Shown: positions 33,335-44,260 of the stretch, piece by piece | How positions within the stretch are numbered: position 1 is the first letter of the stretch | Layout of the letters: each line of letters opens with the position of its first letter | DNA from: Guadua angustifolia | Lineage: Eukaryota; Streptophyta; Magnoliopsida; Poales; Poaceae | Assembly: GCA_036346375.1 (NCBI GenBank) | Contig: CM070520.1 | Location: 21,676,852 to 21,740,851, forward strand | DNA length: 64,000 bases | Direction: 5' to 3' | Translations under genes and position numbers: made by a program | The notes under the pieces: generated by a model | The model's input: only the letters and a program-made list of their open reading frames with translations | What the model was told of the DNA's origin: nothing | Databases searched by the model: none

Positions 33335-33735
33335 CTTAATAAAAATAATGAATCATTCTTATTCCACACTAATATGATTTTCAAAAAATGAAATAAGGTT
33401 ATAAATCCACAACTAGAATGTTAATAGTCTATTACACCAAAAAGCCGCGATCATTCCATATCAACCAAGCCTCGTCACCTCGTGGCTCAGTCTCTTAGTG
33501 TATAAGGTGCCATCTGAGAAGGTCCATGCTTTTGGAACTTGCAAGTTCTTGGTCAAGGAGAGCATAAAATACTTCTCCAGACGGAGCCATGAGGTGACCT
33601 TATGTGGTTGATGGAATGCTCTCAACTTTTTGGTGTAATAGACTACTAACATGCTAGTTGTGGATTTATAACCTTATTTTATTTTTTGAAAATCATATTA
33701 GTGTGGAATAAGAATGATTCATTATTTTTTATTAA
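33335..33735. repeat. Long foldback (inverted repeat) with arms of about 160 bp
   Basis: The left arm (about 33335-33500) reads aatgaatcattcttattcca, then cactaatatgattttcaaaa, and on to ctattacaccaaaaag. The right arm (about 33575-33735) is its inverse, with a loop of about 75 bases. Arms agree at most positions over 130 bp and less well toward the loop. In copy 2 only the right arm is present (50190-50345); the left arm is replaced by unrelated sequence. Confidence 0.8.
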
Positions 33736-33737
33736 GC

Positions 33738-33902
33738 AAATAAGTATATGTGAATTGTCAATTGTATATGTATCATGTGAAATGTGTAAGTATATGTGAA
33801 ATGTATAAGTATATGTGAATTGTCAATTGTATATGTATCATGTGAAATGTGTAAGTATATGTGAAATGTCAAATTGTATATATATCATGTGAAATGTGTT
33901 AT
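33738..33902 (+). repeat. A/T-rich minisatellite, agtatatgtgaa unit
   Basis: Alternating aagtatatgtgaattgtcaa, ttgtatatgtatcatgtgaa and atgtgtaagtatatgtgaaa blocks repeated about three times. The copy at 50348-50512 appears base-identical, a useful contrast with the error-rich GC parts. Confidence 0.8.
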
Positions 33903-34079
33903 TATATTTTCAAGTCCAAATAATATTACATTTGTTTTGTGGTGCAGAGGAAAGGAATTTATTACAATATGCTTGTGTTGTAATCTGTAATATGGTTGTT
34001 TATGTCAACATTTATGTCAACATTTTTTGAAATTAGGATAGATGGCATAACCGGGATGTGGTGACCCTTTTCGACAAGG

Positions 34080-36412
34080 AGAACAGTTCTTCTTGAGCAT
34101 CGCTACCGGGTAGCATCGAAGGTGATGCTAACGCTGCTGCCACTGAGGCTAACGTTGGTTCTGGTGAGGCCGTTGAGGCTGCAAATGATGAACCATTGAC
34201 GCCGAGCCGTTGAGTCCGTGGTAACACCTTGGTTCCGCCAGATGAGGTATAGCCGTAAGAATATAATCCCGTGGACATGTTAATTAATCGCGATTCATTA
34301 ATATAATACACTCGACACGTTTATACATATGTTTGTGTATTTCAAGCCCAGACATCGAGCAACCAATCCAAGCATCGGGACCTAACAAGAAGCCATCCAC
34401 AAAGCGCGTGTTTACCGATGTTAACAACGAAGGATGCCGTGGCCCTCTTTTCAGCGGCTTGGGCGTACAACAATGCTTATGGTTACCACGTGAGGGATCA
34501 CGTCCCAATTAGCATCGAGAAAATGGGCCGAAGTTCCTCAAGATACCAAGGACCTGCTCTGGCAAGATATTAAGGAAAATTTCACATTTCCTCAAGGGTC
34601 CGAAGACAAGGCCAAGAAATTCACTTTGAAGAAGATGGCAACAATGTTTGAGCGTGGAAGGCGTCTCTCGGCGCAAGTATGTCGAGAAGGAGAAAGACCC
34701 GACTTCAACCAATTTCCTAAGTTGGCGGATCACCGAAGCATTCGAGGAGTACAAGCCGTCACCAAGGCCGAGCCGCGAGTCAGAAGAACAAGGCCAATTC
34801 ACAGATGAAGAAATACCACCACCATCTTGGCACCGGTGGTTACCTCAAGGCTATACCGAAATGGGAGAAGCGGGAAGAAGAATTAATGGCGAAGGCCGAT
34901 CGAATATTTTTCGGATTCGAACTCTGTATCGGATACTTTTTGTTGGTTCATGGGTCATGGGGGGAGCCTTTCAAATGACGGCAGCTTGGTGATGGCACCA
35001 GGAGTGCAAGAGGTCGGTCAAAGGATTGTACAAGCTGTCGAAAGATCTCGGTGTGCAGTATTGGTAGAGACAGGGAGAATGACGAGCTTACACATGCCCT
35101 TCAAAACCCCGAGCACCGGGACGGACACGAGGTATGGGCAAGCATACGCTGTGGAAGTGCAGTTTCGCCAGATGCGACACGACAGAGCCGAAAAGAAGCA
35201 AAACAAGGGAATTATATAAAATGTACCAATTGGAACAAGAGCTCAGAGCAACCCAGGCTAGCATCGGCGACATAGTTGCGCAACAAGTACAAATTGCCCT
35301 CAGCAAGCTTCAGGGACTAGGTCAGAGCAATCAGCCGGACGCCGTGATCAGCCCTCCACGCTGGCGGAGTAATCGCGGCCCACCGGCCTGAAGCGGACAA
35401 CTTGCTAGCCCGTTATCCCGTGGATGACATAAGGGTTCGCCGCCAGTGTGAGCTACACGTTGATGCGCGTAACCTCTCCATCAAGGTGGCTTACGGCATG
35501 GCATTTCCGGTGGAGCAGGGCCAGATGTTCCACTGCAACGAGATACCACCCGGTTACTCGAAGGTCGCGGTGGAGGAGGTGCTGAGTGGATTTGAAGAAC
35601 TTCACCTCGATATTGCTGGAGGCGACGACGTGACCAAGCTTGGACAGGCCCTACACAATATCATCCTCTGGCGCAAACGGTACATCATATTTCCAGATGG
35701 TGTGGAGGTGTCATCTCCACCACGGCAACCCACGCCTCCTCCAACGTCACCTCCATGCAATGCCTCGCCGGCAAAACAGAGCACGCCTCCTCCACCACCC
35801 GCTCCATACAGAAGCCCTACTCCACCACCACCATCTCAAACAAAAACGAACCCCCCCAGGAAAACCACGCCTCCACCATCTCCTCCGAGGAAGAAGCTCG
35901 ATAGCAGAAAGGCTCCTCCACCTGCTCCCAAGAAGGCGGAGTTCAGCCGATCGACAAAGATAAAGGAACCTCCAAAGAGGGCATATGATATGACTAAGGA
36001 AGAGAGTGACGCGGTCACGAAAGAAGAATTGGCTGCACACTTCACAAAAAAGAAGCCAGAGCCAAAGGTACCAATTGATCCAAAAGCGGCGGAACACTTC
36101 GCGACATGCCGTGCAAAGCTGCTACCTGTGCCGTTCAACTATGAACGGACAATAATAAAAGCTACAGAGAAGAATAAACGTGGTCAAGCAGTGGTGGCAA
36201 AGAAGAAGAGAGACCAAGATCAGGAGAACCTCGAGAGGTTTATGAAGGAGGTAGGAATCAGTTCCACAGCTGCAGCTCTTGGATTAATAGATGATCTTCC
36301 AATGGCAAAGGTCAGATGGCAATATAAGTTGGGCCGTGAGCTAATTGACCCTAATGAGATAAAGGATCTGCCAACCAAGATGCGGCAATTTCATGAATGG
36401 TACATGACATAG
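34080..36412 (+). pseudogene. CACTA-2 second gene, N-terminal and middle part: Transposase_24, DUF8039-like, Pro-rich
   Basis: Partner protein of the transposase, with readable parts in several frames. At about 34190-34270 is an N-terminal segment ending VTPWFRQMRYSRKNIIPW. At about 34600-34980 is the Transposase_24 region: ANSQMKKYHHHLGTGGYLKA, IPKWEKREEELMAKADR, FFGFELCIGYFLLVHG. Then ENDELTHALQNPEH and a coiled-coil QLEQELRATQASIGDIVAQQ (35220-35290). The long frame 35402-36412 (336 residues) has a DUF8039-like part (CELHVDARNLSIKVAYGMAF, GFEELHLDIAGGDDVTKLG, KRYIIFPDGVEV). It continues with a Pro-rich linker and a Lys-rich region ending MRQFHEWYMT. That frame stops at a TAG present in both copies. 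The protease part continues downstream, so the TAG may be a true lesion or the end of one product. Confidence 0.75.
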
Positions 36413-36419
36413 TCCGCTC

Positions 36420-37660
36420 AAGGAAGAACGATGTTCCCCCTCCGTATCAAAGAAGATGATTTTTATCGCGGGGTCAACAGCATATGGCTCGAATTCGACG
36501 ACTTCTACAATATTTACCATGCCGACGCCATCAACGTGTCTCTCATGAGCTGCTGGTGCCTGTAAGTGTCAAGCTCATACCTTTACCATGTGCTTCCTCG
36601 TACAATAAAATTGCAACTCTTAAACTTATACCTTTCTATGTAGAATGGAGATACAACGATGTAGAAAAGAGAACATCTTCAATGTGGGCTTCATCGACCC
36701 AGAGATTGTTAACGAGTACGTCATATCTCGATGTAGCAAGAAGGATGTTGAAGATTAAATTCTCGATGCATTCTTGGGACAGCACTACAAACCGTACATA
36801 CTTCTACCCTTCAACTTCGAGTATTTATATATACAACCTCTCGTTCTTATCTTTTCTAAGGCATTGATAATACTACTAGCTAGTTACATATATGTTGCAA
36901 TACATGAATAGGTTTCACTGGATCCTTCTTGTCATCAAGTTTGATAGCAGCCGGATCATTGTTCAAGACTCAAAAAGAAGTTCGGTGGAAAAATATCAAT
37001 ATATCATTGACATGCTAAACAGGTATATAGCACATATATATACAATAGTTTTCCTTATTATATATATTGAAATACCTTGCTAATTCCAACTCGATAATTA
37101 CTATTCATACTAACGCATCACACAGGGGCATTCGCAAGGTTTGAAAGAAGCAACAAGGAGATTTCGAGAATGAATTTGATGTAGAAATAAGCACTTTCAG
37201 TGCGTATTAAAGAATATTAATATGTCGTAACAGTTTTTCATCCCAATAATTGTTTTCTTTTCAAATTTCATCATGTGTTCTACAATGACGGAAGGAAACA
37301 ACTTATGTGGCTATTATGTGTGCCACTATATGCAAAGTATTACCCACGGCAATGTGCCGACAACCAACGCCGAGGTAGTGTACTGAACATGTCAATTTCT
37401 TAGTACTTACACTTTAATTACATGTCCAGATATTTATTTACTTCCCGCTTTGTCAGCCCAACATCGATGTGCAAGGCGTGATCCCGCCGCACCGAGTTGC
37501 AGCAATCCAAGAACAACTCATCGGCTTTATTGTTGACGAGATTGTATCCACCGGCGAGTTCCACGCAAATGGTAATTGGAGACCTTGTCCTGAAATAAAG
37601 ACAGGTGAACTGACATCAACGTCGACCAGGGCACAAAGAGCGACGCACGCAAGAAATGAG
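36420..37660 (+). pseudogene. CACTA-2 second gene, C-terminal part: Ulp1/C48 cysteine protease
   Basis: After the TAG at 36410 the same reading continues (MFPLRIKEDDFYRGVNSIWL, EFDDFYNIYHADAINVSLMS) to a GT at about 36559. The next exon begins at about 36645 (MEIQRCRKENIFNVGFI...). The C48 catalytic elements are in order. RFHWILLVIKFDSSRIIVQD at about 36910-36970 holds the His (HW) and Asp. GNNLCGYYVCHYM at about 37292-37330 holds the Cys. The usual Gln before it is not clear. A last exon at about 37457-37660 contains HRVAAIQEQLIGFIVDEIVS and GEFHANGNWRPCPE. Ulp1-like domains cleave SUMO-type modifiers in the host and are known in several CACTA and MULE families. Their transposition role is uncertain. 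Confidence 0.78.
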
Positions 37661-37929
37661 CTCAAGATTCCCCTTTTATTCTTTGAAACTTGTAAAAAGT
37701 GGCTTATTATTTCATGTGTTCATCAATTTGTTCATTTTTAGTCTATTAAGTTCATATTTTTCGTAAATGAACCCGTAATTATCGTAATGAGTACGCATGA
37801 ATAATATATATTTAATTATTGTGTCAAAAAACTCACGTAGTTCTATTTATTTTAATTGTCAAAATCTATATCAAAACCCTCTGAAAACATATTCTATATT
37901 GAATATAATCGTAACAGCTATCTCGTCGA

Positions 37930-38182
37930 CCTCTTCACAAGCGGTTGGTAACTCCAACCGCTTGTGGAGAGAGCCTCTTCACAAGCGGTTCGTAATACCA
38001 ACCGCTTTTGGAGAGAGCCTCTCCACAACACCAACCGCTTGTGGAAGTGTCCAACCAGAAGCGGTTCAAGGAACCGCTTGTGATACTCGACGGGGTATCA
38101 CTCGCGGTTGCTTACAAGTGGTTCTAAAACCGCTTCTGAAAGCGGTTTCGAACCGCTTGTGCATGCCCGATCGATACTAGTG
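37930..38182 (+). repeat. Right subterminal aagcggtt palindromes and terminus of CACTA-2
   Basis: tcacaagcggttggtaactc followed by caaccgcttgtggagag, then further aagcggtt/aaccgctt pairs to 38160, and the end cgatactagtg at 38182 followed by the TGC duplication. The A/T-rich stretch 37665-37929 before it shows nothing coding. Confidence 0.8.
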
Positions 38183-39645
38183 TGCGCATGTACTAATTTC
38201 AAATCATATCCATGATTACATCTACAAATTTTTGCAGAATTCCACGGGTTGTTACTGCCGGCTCGTCCAGGAACCGGGAGTGATATACATATATCACTGT
38301 CGATTCTTGGTATAATCCGGCAGAGATATACATATATCACTGCCGGGTTCTAGTGTGAACCGGCAGAGATAGTAGAATATCACTGCCGTGTTCTAGTGTC
38401 AACCGGCAGAGATAGTCGAATATCACTGCTGGGTTCTAGTGTCAACCGACAGAGATAGTCGAATATCACTGCTGGTTGTACAATGAACCGGCAGTGATAT
38501 CTATTATCACTGCCGGTTCCTAAGCCGGCAGTGATAACCCCGAGTATCATTACCGATCAATACTGTCGGCTCTCATAACCAATAGTAATAGCGTGGACGA
38601 GCTGGCAGTGATGACTTGTTCTGTAGTAGTAGCTGGTGGTGGATCCCCATTAACAGGTCATGACAGGTCCATATCGATCGGTTGCATGAACAATCTCAAT
38701 ATATCATACCACCATGCACCTCCCTTCTTCCATCTTGGTCTTATGTTCTTCCTTTTCCATGCCACAACTTTCTTTCCCACGCCTGCATCCATCGATCCAT
38801 CACTCTGACTCCCTTAGCTTTCTTGGCAGCTGTGTGCTGCCCTTTTCCTGATGACCCCCAACAACATCATCTCAATATCTCACATATACTATGCACATAC
38901 GTCGTATTGCTTGTCACCTTTCTTGTTAAACTGTTGCGCATGTACTAATTTCAAATCATATCCACGATTACATCTACAAATTTTTTCCAGAATTCCATGG
39001 ATCGAACCGCGGTGATATACATATATCACCGCCGGGTTCTTAATATCGCCGCGAGATATACATATGTCACCGCCGGATTCTAGTGTGAACCGGCAGAGAT
39101 AGTCGAATATTCTCGCGGGTTCTAGTGTCAACCGCGAGATAGTCGAATATTATTGCCGGTTGTACAATGAACCGTCAGTGATATTATTATCATTGCCGGT
39201 TCGTGAGCCGGCAGTGATAACCCCGTGTATCACTGTCGACCAATCACTGCCGGCTCCCATAACCGGCAGTAATGGTGTGGACGAGCCGGCAGTGATGACT
39301 TGTTCTGTAGTAATGGCTGGTGGTGGATCCCTTAACAGGACATGACTGGTCCATATCGATCGGTTGCATGAACAATCTCAATATATCATACCACCATGCG
39401 CCTCCCTTCTTCCATCTTGGTCTTCTGTTCTTCCTTTTCCATGCCACAACTTTCTTTCCCACGCCTGCATCCATCGATCCATCACTCTGACTCCCTAGCT
39501 TTCTTGGCAGCTGTGTGCTGCCCATTTCCTGATGACCCAACAACAACATCTCAATGTCTCTCATATACTATGCACATACGTCGTATTGCTTGTCACCTTT
39601 CTTGTTGAGCTGTTGCGCATGTACTAATTTCAAATCATATCCATG
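38183..39645 (+). repeat. Tandem repeat units: right part of U2, then U3 and U4
   Basis: The right part of U2 resumes at 38183 (tgcgcatgtactaatttcaa). U3 starts at about 38217 and U4 at about 38969, each with the tctacaaatttttt anchor and the same inner order as U1: palindromic ccggcagtgata cluster, gttctgtagtag, ggtccatatcgatcggttgc, and tatgcacatacgtcgtatt. The last unit ends at about 39645 in catatccatgatcc. Confidence 0.75.
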
Positions 39646-39649
39646 ATCC

Positions 39650-39772
39650 ATGCGTGTGAAGTACGGCTTGCTTGTAGCTTTGTTTGTTCTTGCCGGGCTA
39701 TACATACGGTGGTATATGTGCTCTGCATGTGGAGATCCATGCCAAGATCTTCAGATCGACAAGTTCTACTGA
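39650..39772 (+). CDS. Small ORF (40 residues) with a hydrophobic N-terminus and Cys-rich segment
   Basis: ATG at 39650 opens MRVKYGLLVALFVLAGLYIR followed by WYMCSACGDPCQDL. The first 20 residues look like a signal peptide or membrane anchor, followed by three closely spaced Cys. Copy 2 (56111) has the same region with a frame change after the ATG. It is too short to be sure it is a gene; it may be the remnant of the locus into which the repeat units inserted. Confidence 0.22.
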   Translation: MRVKYGLLVALFVLAGLYIRWYMCSACGDPCQDLQIDKFY

Positions 39773-40114
39773 GATGTGTATCTGTTGGAGATATATTATA
39801 GATTTGGCATGCAAAACGTTGTCATTTGTTAGTGTATTTGCTGTCAGTATTCTGTGCCGACAATTTTTGGCGTCAGATATAATTGGACCCAGTCGTCAAT
39901 CAGACAAGGGAATTCTTGAGTAATTATCAGGTTGTGCTCGGCCTGCTAGGTAAAAAATGCTTTTTTTCTTAAGGAAACACTACACCATGACACAATTTCC
40001 TCAACAGACTATCGTCGGCAAAGCCCACTTATCTACGAATTTAATTGCAGCCAAGAAAAGTTTTCCGACGAAAACTACAATCGAAAGAAGTCCTGTCGGA
40101 AAAACATTTGCCGC

Positions 40115-40385
40115 GTAAATATTTTTGCCGACGATAGTTTGAAACCTTAAATCATAAGCGCCCGACGAATAGTTTGCAACCTTAAATCATAAGCGCCACG
40201 GATAGTTTGCAACCTTAAATCATAAGCGCCGACGGATAGTTTGCAACCTTAAATCATAAACGCCGACGAGATAATTTGCAACCTTAAATCATAAATGCCG
40301 ATGTAGATAGTTTGAAACCAAAAATGATAAATGCCGACAGATAGCTGAAACTAAAATTATAAATGCCGACAGATAGTGCGAAACC
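40115..40385 (+). repeat. Subterminal tandem repeats of CACTA-3 (about 7 units of 36-40 bp)
   Basis: Unit approximately gccgacggatagtttgcaac followed by cttaaatcataagc. The gccgac core matches the motif near the end of CACTA-1. Copy 2 has the same array at 56577-56830. Confidence 0.8.
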
Positions 40386-40954
40386 ACACTCTCTTGCTGA
40401 AACAACATTCAATTGTTTTAAACATTCCGTTGATGAGGATACTAATGACTAATAATAGTCTCGAACCATGCATGTCTTATAAAAAAATGATAGTACATGA
40501 CACAGTGGAAAATGATTCAATTAACACATCTATTCAACATAGTTCAAGTTCATACAACTAGAATATACAAATTTGTCCATCGCAATTCGCATTCATTGAT
40601 CTAATTCATATACACATAGCTAATAAACCCTTGTCCAAAAGCCATAGAGGTCCTAGAGTTAACCATCAATCCTTTACAAAATACAACCGTGTTGATCTTT
40701 AAAGCCAAGGTAAACTATCTTCCACCCACATCTGGTTTTACATATACAAAATAATCACTTAGCGTACATGCAACTAGTTCTAAACAAAAGTATCTATATC
40801 GTTCGGCATGATGTTAACACCAACTTCCTAGGTCGTTCCAATTTTGCCTGCAAAAAGGACACTTCCAAATTTAGTTCCTTGTCATTAGTAATTGAAATAA
40901 CAAACAATATATTGAGCAAAACTACATGATGATACATGATAACTTAAATCTTGG

Positions 40955-41870
40955 TTGAAAATAAGAGAACCGGACTTATCAAACAACATGCTTGCAGGAG
41001 AGGTCCCTTCTTGTAGTCAGCAGGGTGACTTGAATGGCTTCCTAGATATGGCTTTAGTAAAATTCAACAATAACAATCTCTGGGCGTTCCCAACAATTCT
41101 TCAATTGTGTCCAAATCTGGTTTTTGTTGACCTTGCATACAATCCATTCTCTGAAGCTTACCAAAGGTGGTTAGGGAAGAAGTTGCCATCACTAGCATTG
41201 CTACGACTACGGTTCAATATGTTTTCGTGTCGATTCTGTTGAACTCACAAAGATTCAAAGGCTTCAGATTTGGATCTTGCATTTAACAACTTCTCTCGAG
41301 TCATACCTAAGTCAATTGTACACCGAGTGCAATGAGGTATCTGGGGGCAATAGTTCTTTCCAATATTCAAATGAGGTATATGGCACAACATATGATATGG
41401 TTGATGATTTTATTTCTTCCACACAAAACACATCGATTACTTAAAGAGGCAGGAACTTGAATTTTCTAAAGGTATCATATACATGGTAAATCTTGATTTG
41501 TCCGCAATAGGTTGATGGAACAATCCCTGTGACATTAGTGCTCTAGTGGACCGAAAAATGTAAACCTTTCATGGAACAATCTAAGTGGAAGAATACCGGA
41601 GAACATTGGTGATCTCAAGGCAATGGAGTCACTAGACTGTCATACAATCAATTATCTGGTGAAATCCTCAAGCATTTCAGCTCGACTTCTCTAAGCTATA
41701 TGAACTGTCATACAACAATCTATCTCGAAGAATACCCACAGGAATCAGCCCAGACGCTTGACAATCCGAATCCATCTACATTGGAAATGTCGGCTATGTG
41801 GACCTCCCTCATAAACGCTTGCCACGGGAATCGATTGTATGCAAGGTCACAGATAATCTGAGAATCCATC
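40955..41870 (+). pseudogene. Captured LRR receptor-like gene fragment (extracellular LRR part)
   Basis: Plant LRR units can be read in order across several frames: EPDLSNNMLAGEVPSC, ALVKFNNNNL, FPTILQLCPNLVFVDLAYNP, LDLAFNNFS, VNLSWNNLSGRIPENIGDLK, AMESLD, LSYNNLS and RIPTGIS, ending with YIGNVGLCGPP (41783-41815). The LxxLxLxxNxLSGxIP pattern and the terminal GN.GLCGPPL cap are typical of plant LRR receptor-like proteins and kinases. No signal peptide, transmembrane segment or kinase domain follows, so it is a partial capture. Frame changes, many at CAG/CTG/CG sites, break it. It lies antisense to the CACTA-3 accessory ORF. Confidence 0.75.
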
Positions 41871-42344
41871 TCTTGAATTAAGGCTCTTAGCTGTCTTCAA
41901 ATATTTAGTGGTGGTGCTAATATAGTCATGTCCTAGGTAGTAAACCAAAAATTCTCTAGATGTATAAAAAGGAACCCACTTAAATAGGCGGGCCAGTGCA
42001 AAATTTTGATGGCTCCACCAATTCTCATATACTAGAAGATACAAAAGGTTCCTAACAACAATATGCAATGGGTCAAGTTGAACAAACATACAATGTCGTA
42101 AGTCAGTGATTTCAAAAGAACTCGAAATATTGAATGAAAGATGAAACACGTGTTCAAGACTATCAGAAGTGGGAGTAAACACTTTCACTTCTATTCCTCC
42201 AAAATAATACACAAAATCACACATTATGTGTTTTACTTGGAATGATATTAAACCGTTAAACAACGACCAAAAAGTAAGATCCTCTTCTTCGTGAAAAATG
42301 GTGAATGCCCCACCTGTCCACTGACTTTTGCAAATTGCACGCAA
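41847..42344 (-). CDS. Unrecognised 165-residue ORF inside CACTA-3
   Basis: The longest clean minus-strand frame in this part (MRAICKSQWTGGAFTIFHEE...). It is rich in Phe, Leu and Tyr, with no motif I know. In copy 2 the frame is cut at about 58610 and 58430 by short indels. It may be intronic sequence with a chance open frame; A/T-rich composition and lack of exon borders favour that. Confidence 0.2.
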   Translation of the reverse strand: MRAICKSQWTGGAFTIFHEEEDLTFWSLFNGLISFQVKHIMCDFVYYFGGIEVKVFTPTSDSLEHVFHLSFNISSSFEITDLRHCMFVQLDPLHIVVRNLLYLLVYENWWSHQNFALARLFKWVPFYTSREFLVYYLGHDYISTTTKYLKTAKSLNSRDGFSDYL

Positions 42345-42929
42345 AGCGTCACCTACAATGACTTAACTAAAAAAGAACTGAACCATTTGTGTGTCCTCAA
42401 TAGTTTGCACAAGAGATGGTTTTACCTCGAATTTTTCCGACCCAATATCCGTTTTTCTTCCCGAATCCGGTTCTAACGGATCCAGCCCAAATCGGTAGGG
42501 AATTATCCATCCGCTTTTCATCCCTAGCTATAACATGGCCGTTCAAGAAATGCCTAAACACAAGGTACCATTTTTTGTTATAATTCAATCACTATCTTCC
42601 ATTTAGCTAACATTTGATCATAGTGCATGTTCCATCTAGCTAACATTTTCATATATTGATTCAACATTCTAGATAATAGTAAAGGACATCCCACTAGCAA
42701 CAAAAATAGAGAAGATTCACATGTGAGCAGATCATGCATCTAGCTAAAATTTGACCCTTCACGCTTAATTATTAATAAATCACACTATTAATTATCACAA
42801 GAAATACTCAGATTCGGGATGCCACCGCTTGTTGATTTCCTTCATCTATCAAAATTATCATTAATTAGTAACTAAAGTCCAACCATTACAATCATCAAAA
42901 TGGAAATATTGTGTAGTGTAGGTTATTAC

Positions 42930-44260
42930 CCTCTTGTATGGCCATGCAATGGACAGCTTGTGAGCATCGCCTATATTTTGCATATCATCATATGGACGTG
43001 GCAGCAAAACATCTCTTTTTAACGGAACAATGACGACAACTTCATAATATTCCCGCCCAAGACGCGATCTCCCACTATGGTACTTGGGTCGGTTGAGGTA
43101 ATTATAGCCTTAGCCACAGGGATATCTCTTACAAGAGCATACAATATGACATCCCTACCAACCTAAAGTACATATTGCAGTTCAAAAAAAAGAATCAACA
43201 TTCAAGCCATAAATTGGAAGTGTGTAGGAAAGGAGGACAAGATTACCATGCTTTCATCTTCATTGCGAGAGGCTTCACGGTTCCTTGTGGTGGCTACAAT
43301 GTTCCTTGGAGCTACCTTTGGAGGCACAATTTGCCTATGGACAAGCGTTTCCTCCTCACAATCAACTATATTTTCCACATGCTCAGCAACACCTTGATGA
43401 TCATGTTGTTCCTGATCAGCATGTTGTTGTTCAAACATTATGTTCTATAACAAAACATAGACAAGGAATATTTTAGAACATTATTACTATATGCTGCAAT
43501 TAAACTTTGAGCAAATACCATACCATAGGTCGAGAGTTAGAACCATGTTGTGAAGTGGTTTCCATATTTTGCACACCTTGTGAAGCTAACATCAAAATTT
43601 TCAATTCATCCATTTGGTGCTGCATGTGGTCCATGCGCTGTGTTAGGACTACAACCTGTTGTTCAGCTTGTTGTCGAGATAGCATTTCCATTTGAAGCCT
43701 TGTTGGCATTTTTTGCTGTGCTCCTGGTGTGCCCACATCTTGGGGAGTTGGTCCCAAACCTAAAACACGAACTCGCCCTCTTGGTTCCTTCTCTCCACAA
43801 ACATGTGCATACAAATCACCATCTTGAATACTTCTTTCCTTCAGTTCAGGGTGGTCTACAGCAGCATCTTCAAGTAGTTTCTGAAAACATGATATATATA
43901 TATATATTTGTATATATTACTAACTAATCATGTTCCATATGCATGTATTATTCATACACAAGCGTACAATTATTGGCTCTTATACATTGTGTGATCTCCA
44001 TTTTTACGAGTATGTACTTTGATAAAGACTTCATCTCTCCTAGCGAGGTACCCTTGTTCTTTACCCTACAAGCACTTCTTAAAGTAATTAAGATGGCCTA
44101 AACATTTAGTCTGAGAACTAACACGGGCATAAACATTTAGTAATTAAGAGGTAGTTTAGTTTACCAATTCATGCCCAACACGGGCATAACTCTTCTTGCC
44201 AAAGAAGATGAAACAAAGTTAACTTCCCACGACTAATCATGCGAGCCTGTAATTTGGAAA
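42930..44260 (-). pseudogene. CACTA-3 accessory ORF (Transposase_24 / DUF8039-like), minus strand
   Basis: Homologous exon by exon to the CACTA-1 accessory ORF. Minus-strand pieces, in order: about 44260-44165 (FFGKKSYARVGHEL), about 44085-43985 (RRDEVFIKVHTRKNGD), and 43880-43520 (SIQDGDLYAHVCGEKEPRGR, RVRVLGLGPTPQDVGTPGAQ, then a Gln/Met-rich coiled coil QRMDHMQHQMDELKILMLAS). The last is about 43150-42940 (DVILYALV, YYEVVVIVPLKRDVLLPRPY, DDMQNIGDAHKLSIAWPYK). GT-AG borders are plausible between them. This shows CACTA-1 and CACTA-3 are related. No transposase_21 part is visible upstream as far as 45957. Confidence 0.68.

Larger units (their letters stand above)
16871..38182 (+). mobile_element. 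CACTA-2: complete-ended CACTA transposon carrying a nested gypsy element, TSD TGC
   Basis: Left end cactactatagtactgggca at 16871. The right end at 38182 is the inverse of cactagtatcgatcgggcat. The ends agree in the CACTA start, a shared GGGCAT block and an ACAA(C/G)CGG block. They are flanked by a 3-bp TGC duplication (16868-16870 and 38183-38185). The uninterrupted sequence survives in neighbouring repeat units (ttgttgcgcatgtacta at 16181 and 38932), giving an empty site. Without the nested gypsy element the CACTA is about 9.6 kb. It carries a TNP2 transposase gene (17725-31866) and a second gene with a Ulp1 protease part (34080-37660). Subterminal arrays of aagcggtt palindromes lie at both ends and also internally. 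Confidence 0.88.

Noticed and set aside
35402..36412. A 336-residue proline-rich protein as a host cell-wall or extensin-like gene
   Set aside because: It lies between Transposase_24 and Ulp1 parts of a CACTA gene with clear element ends, and begins with a DUF8039-like segment. The Pro-rich part is a linker.
40955..41870. A functional LRR disease-resistance or receptor kinase gene
   Set aside because: Only extracellular repeats are present, without signal peptide, membrane segment or kinase, and the frame breaks several times. It sits between CACTA termini and the element ORF.
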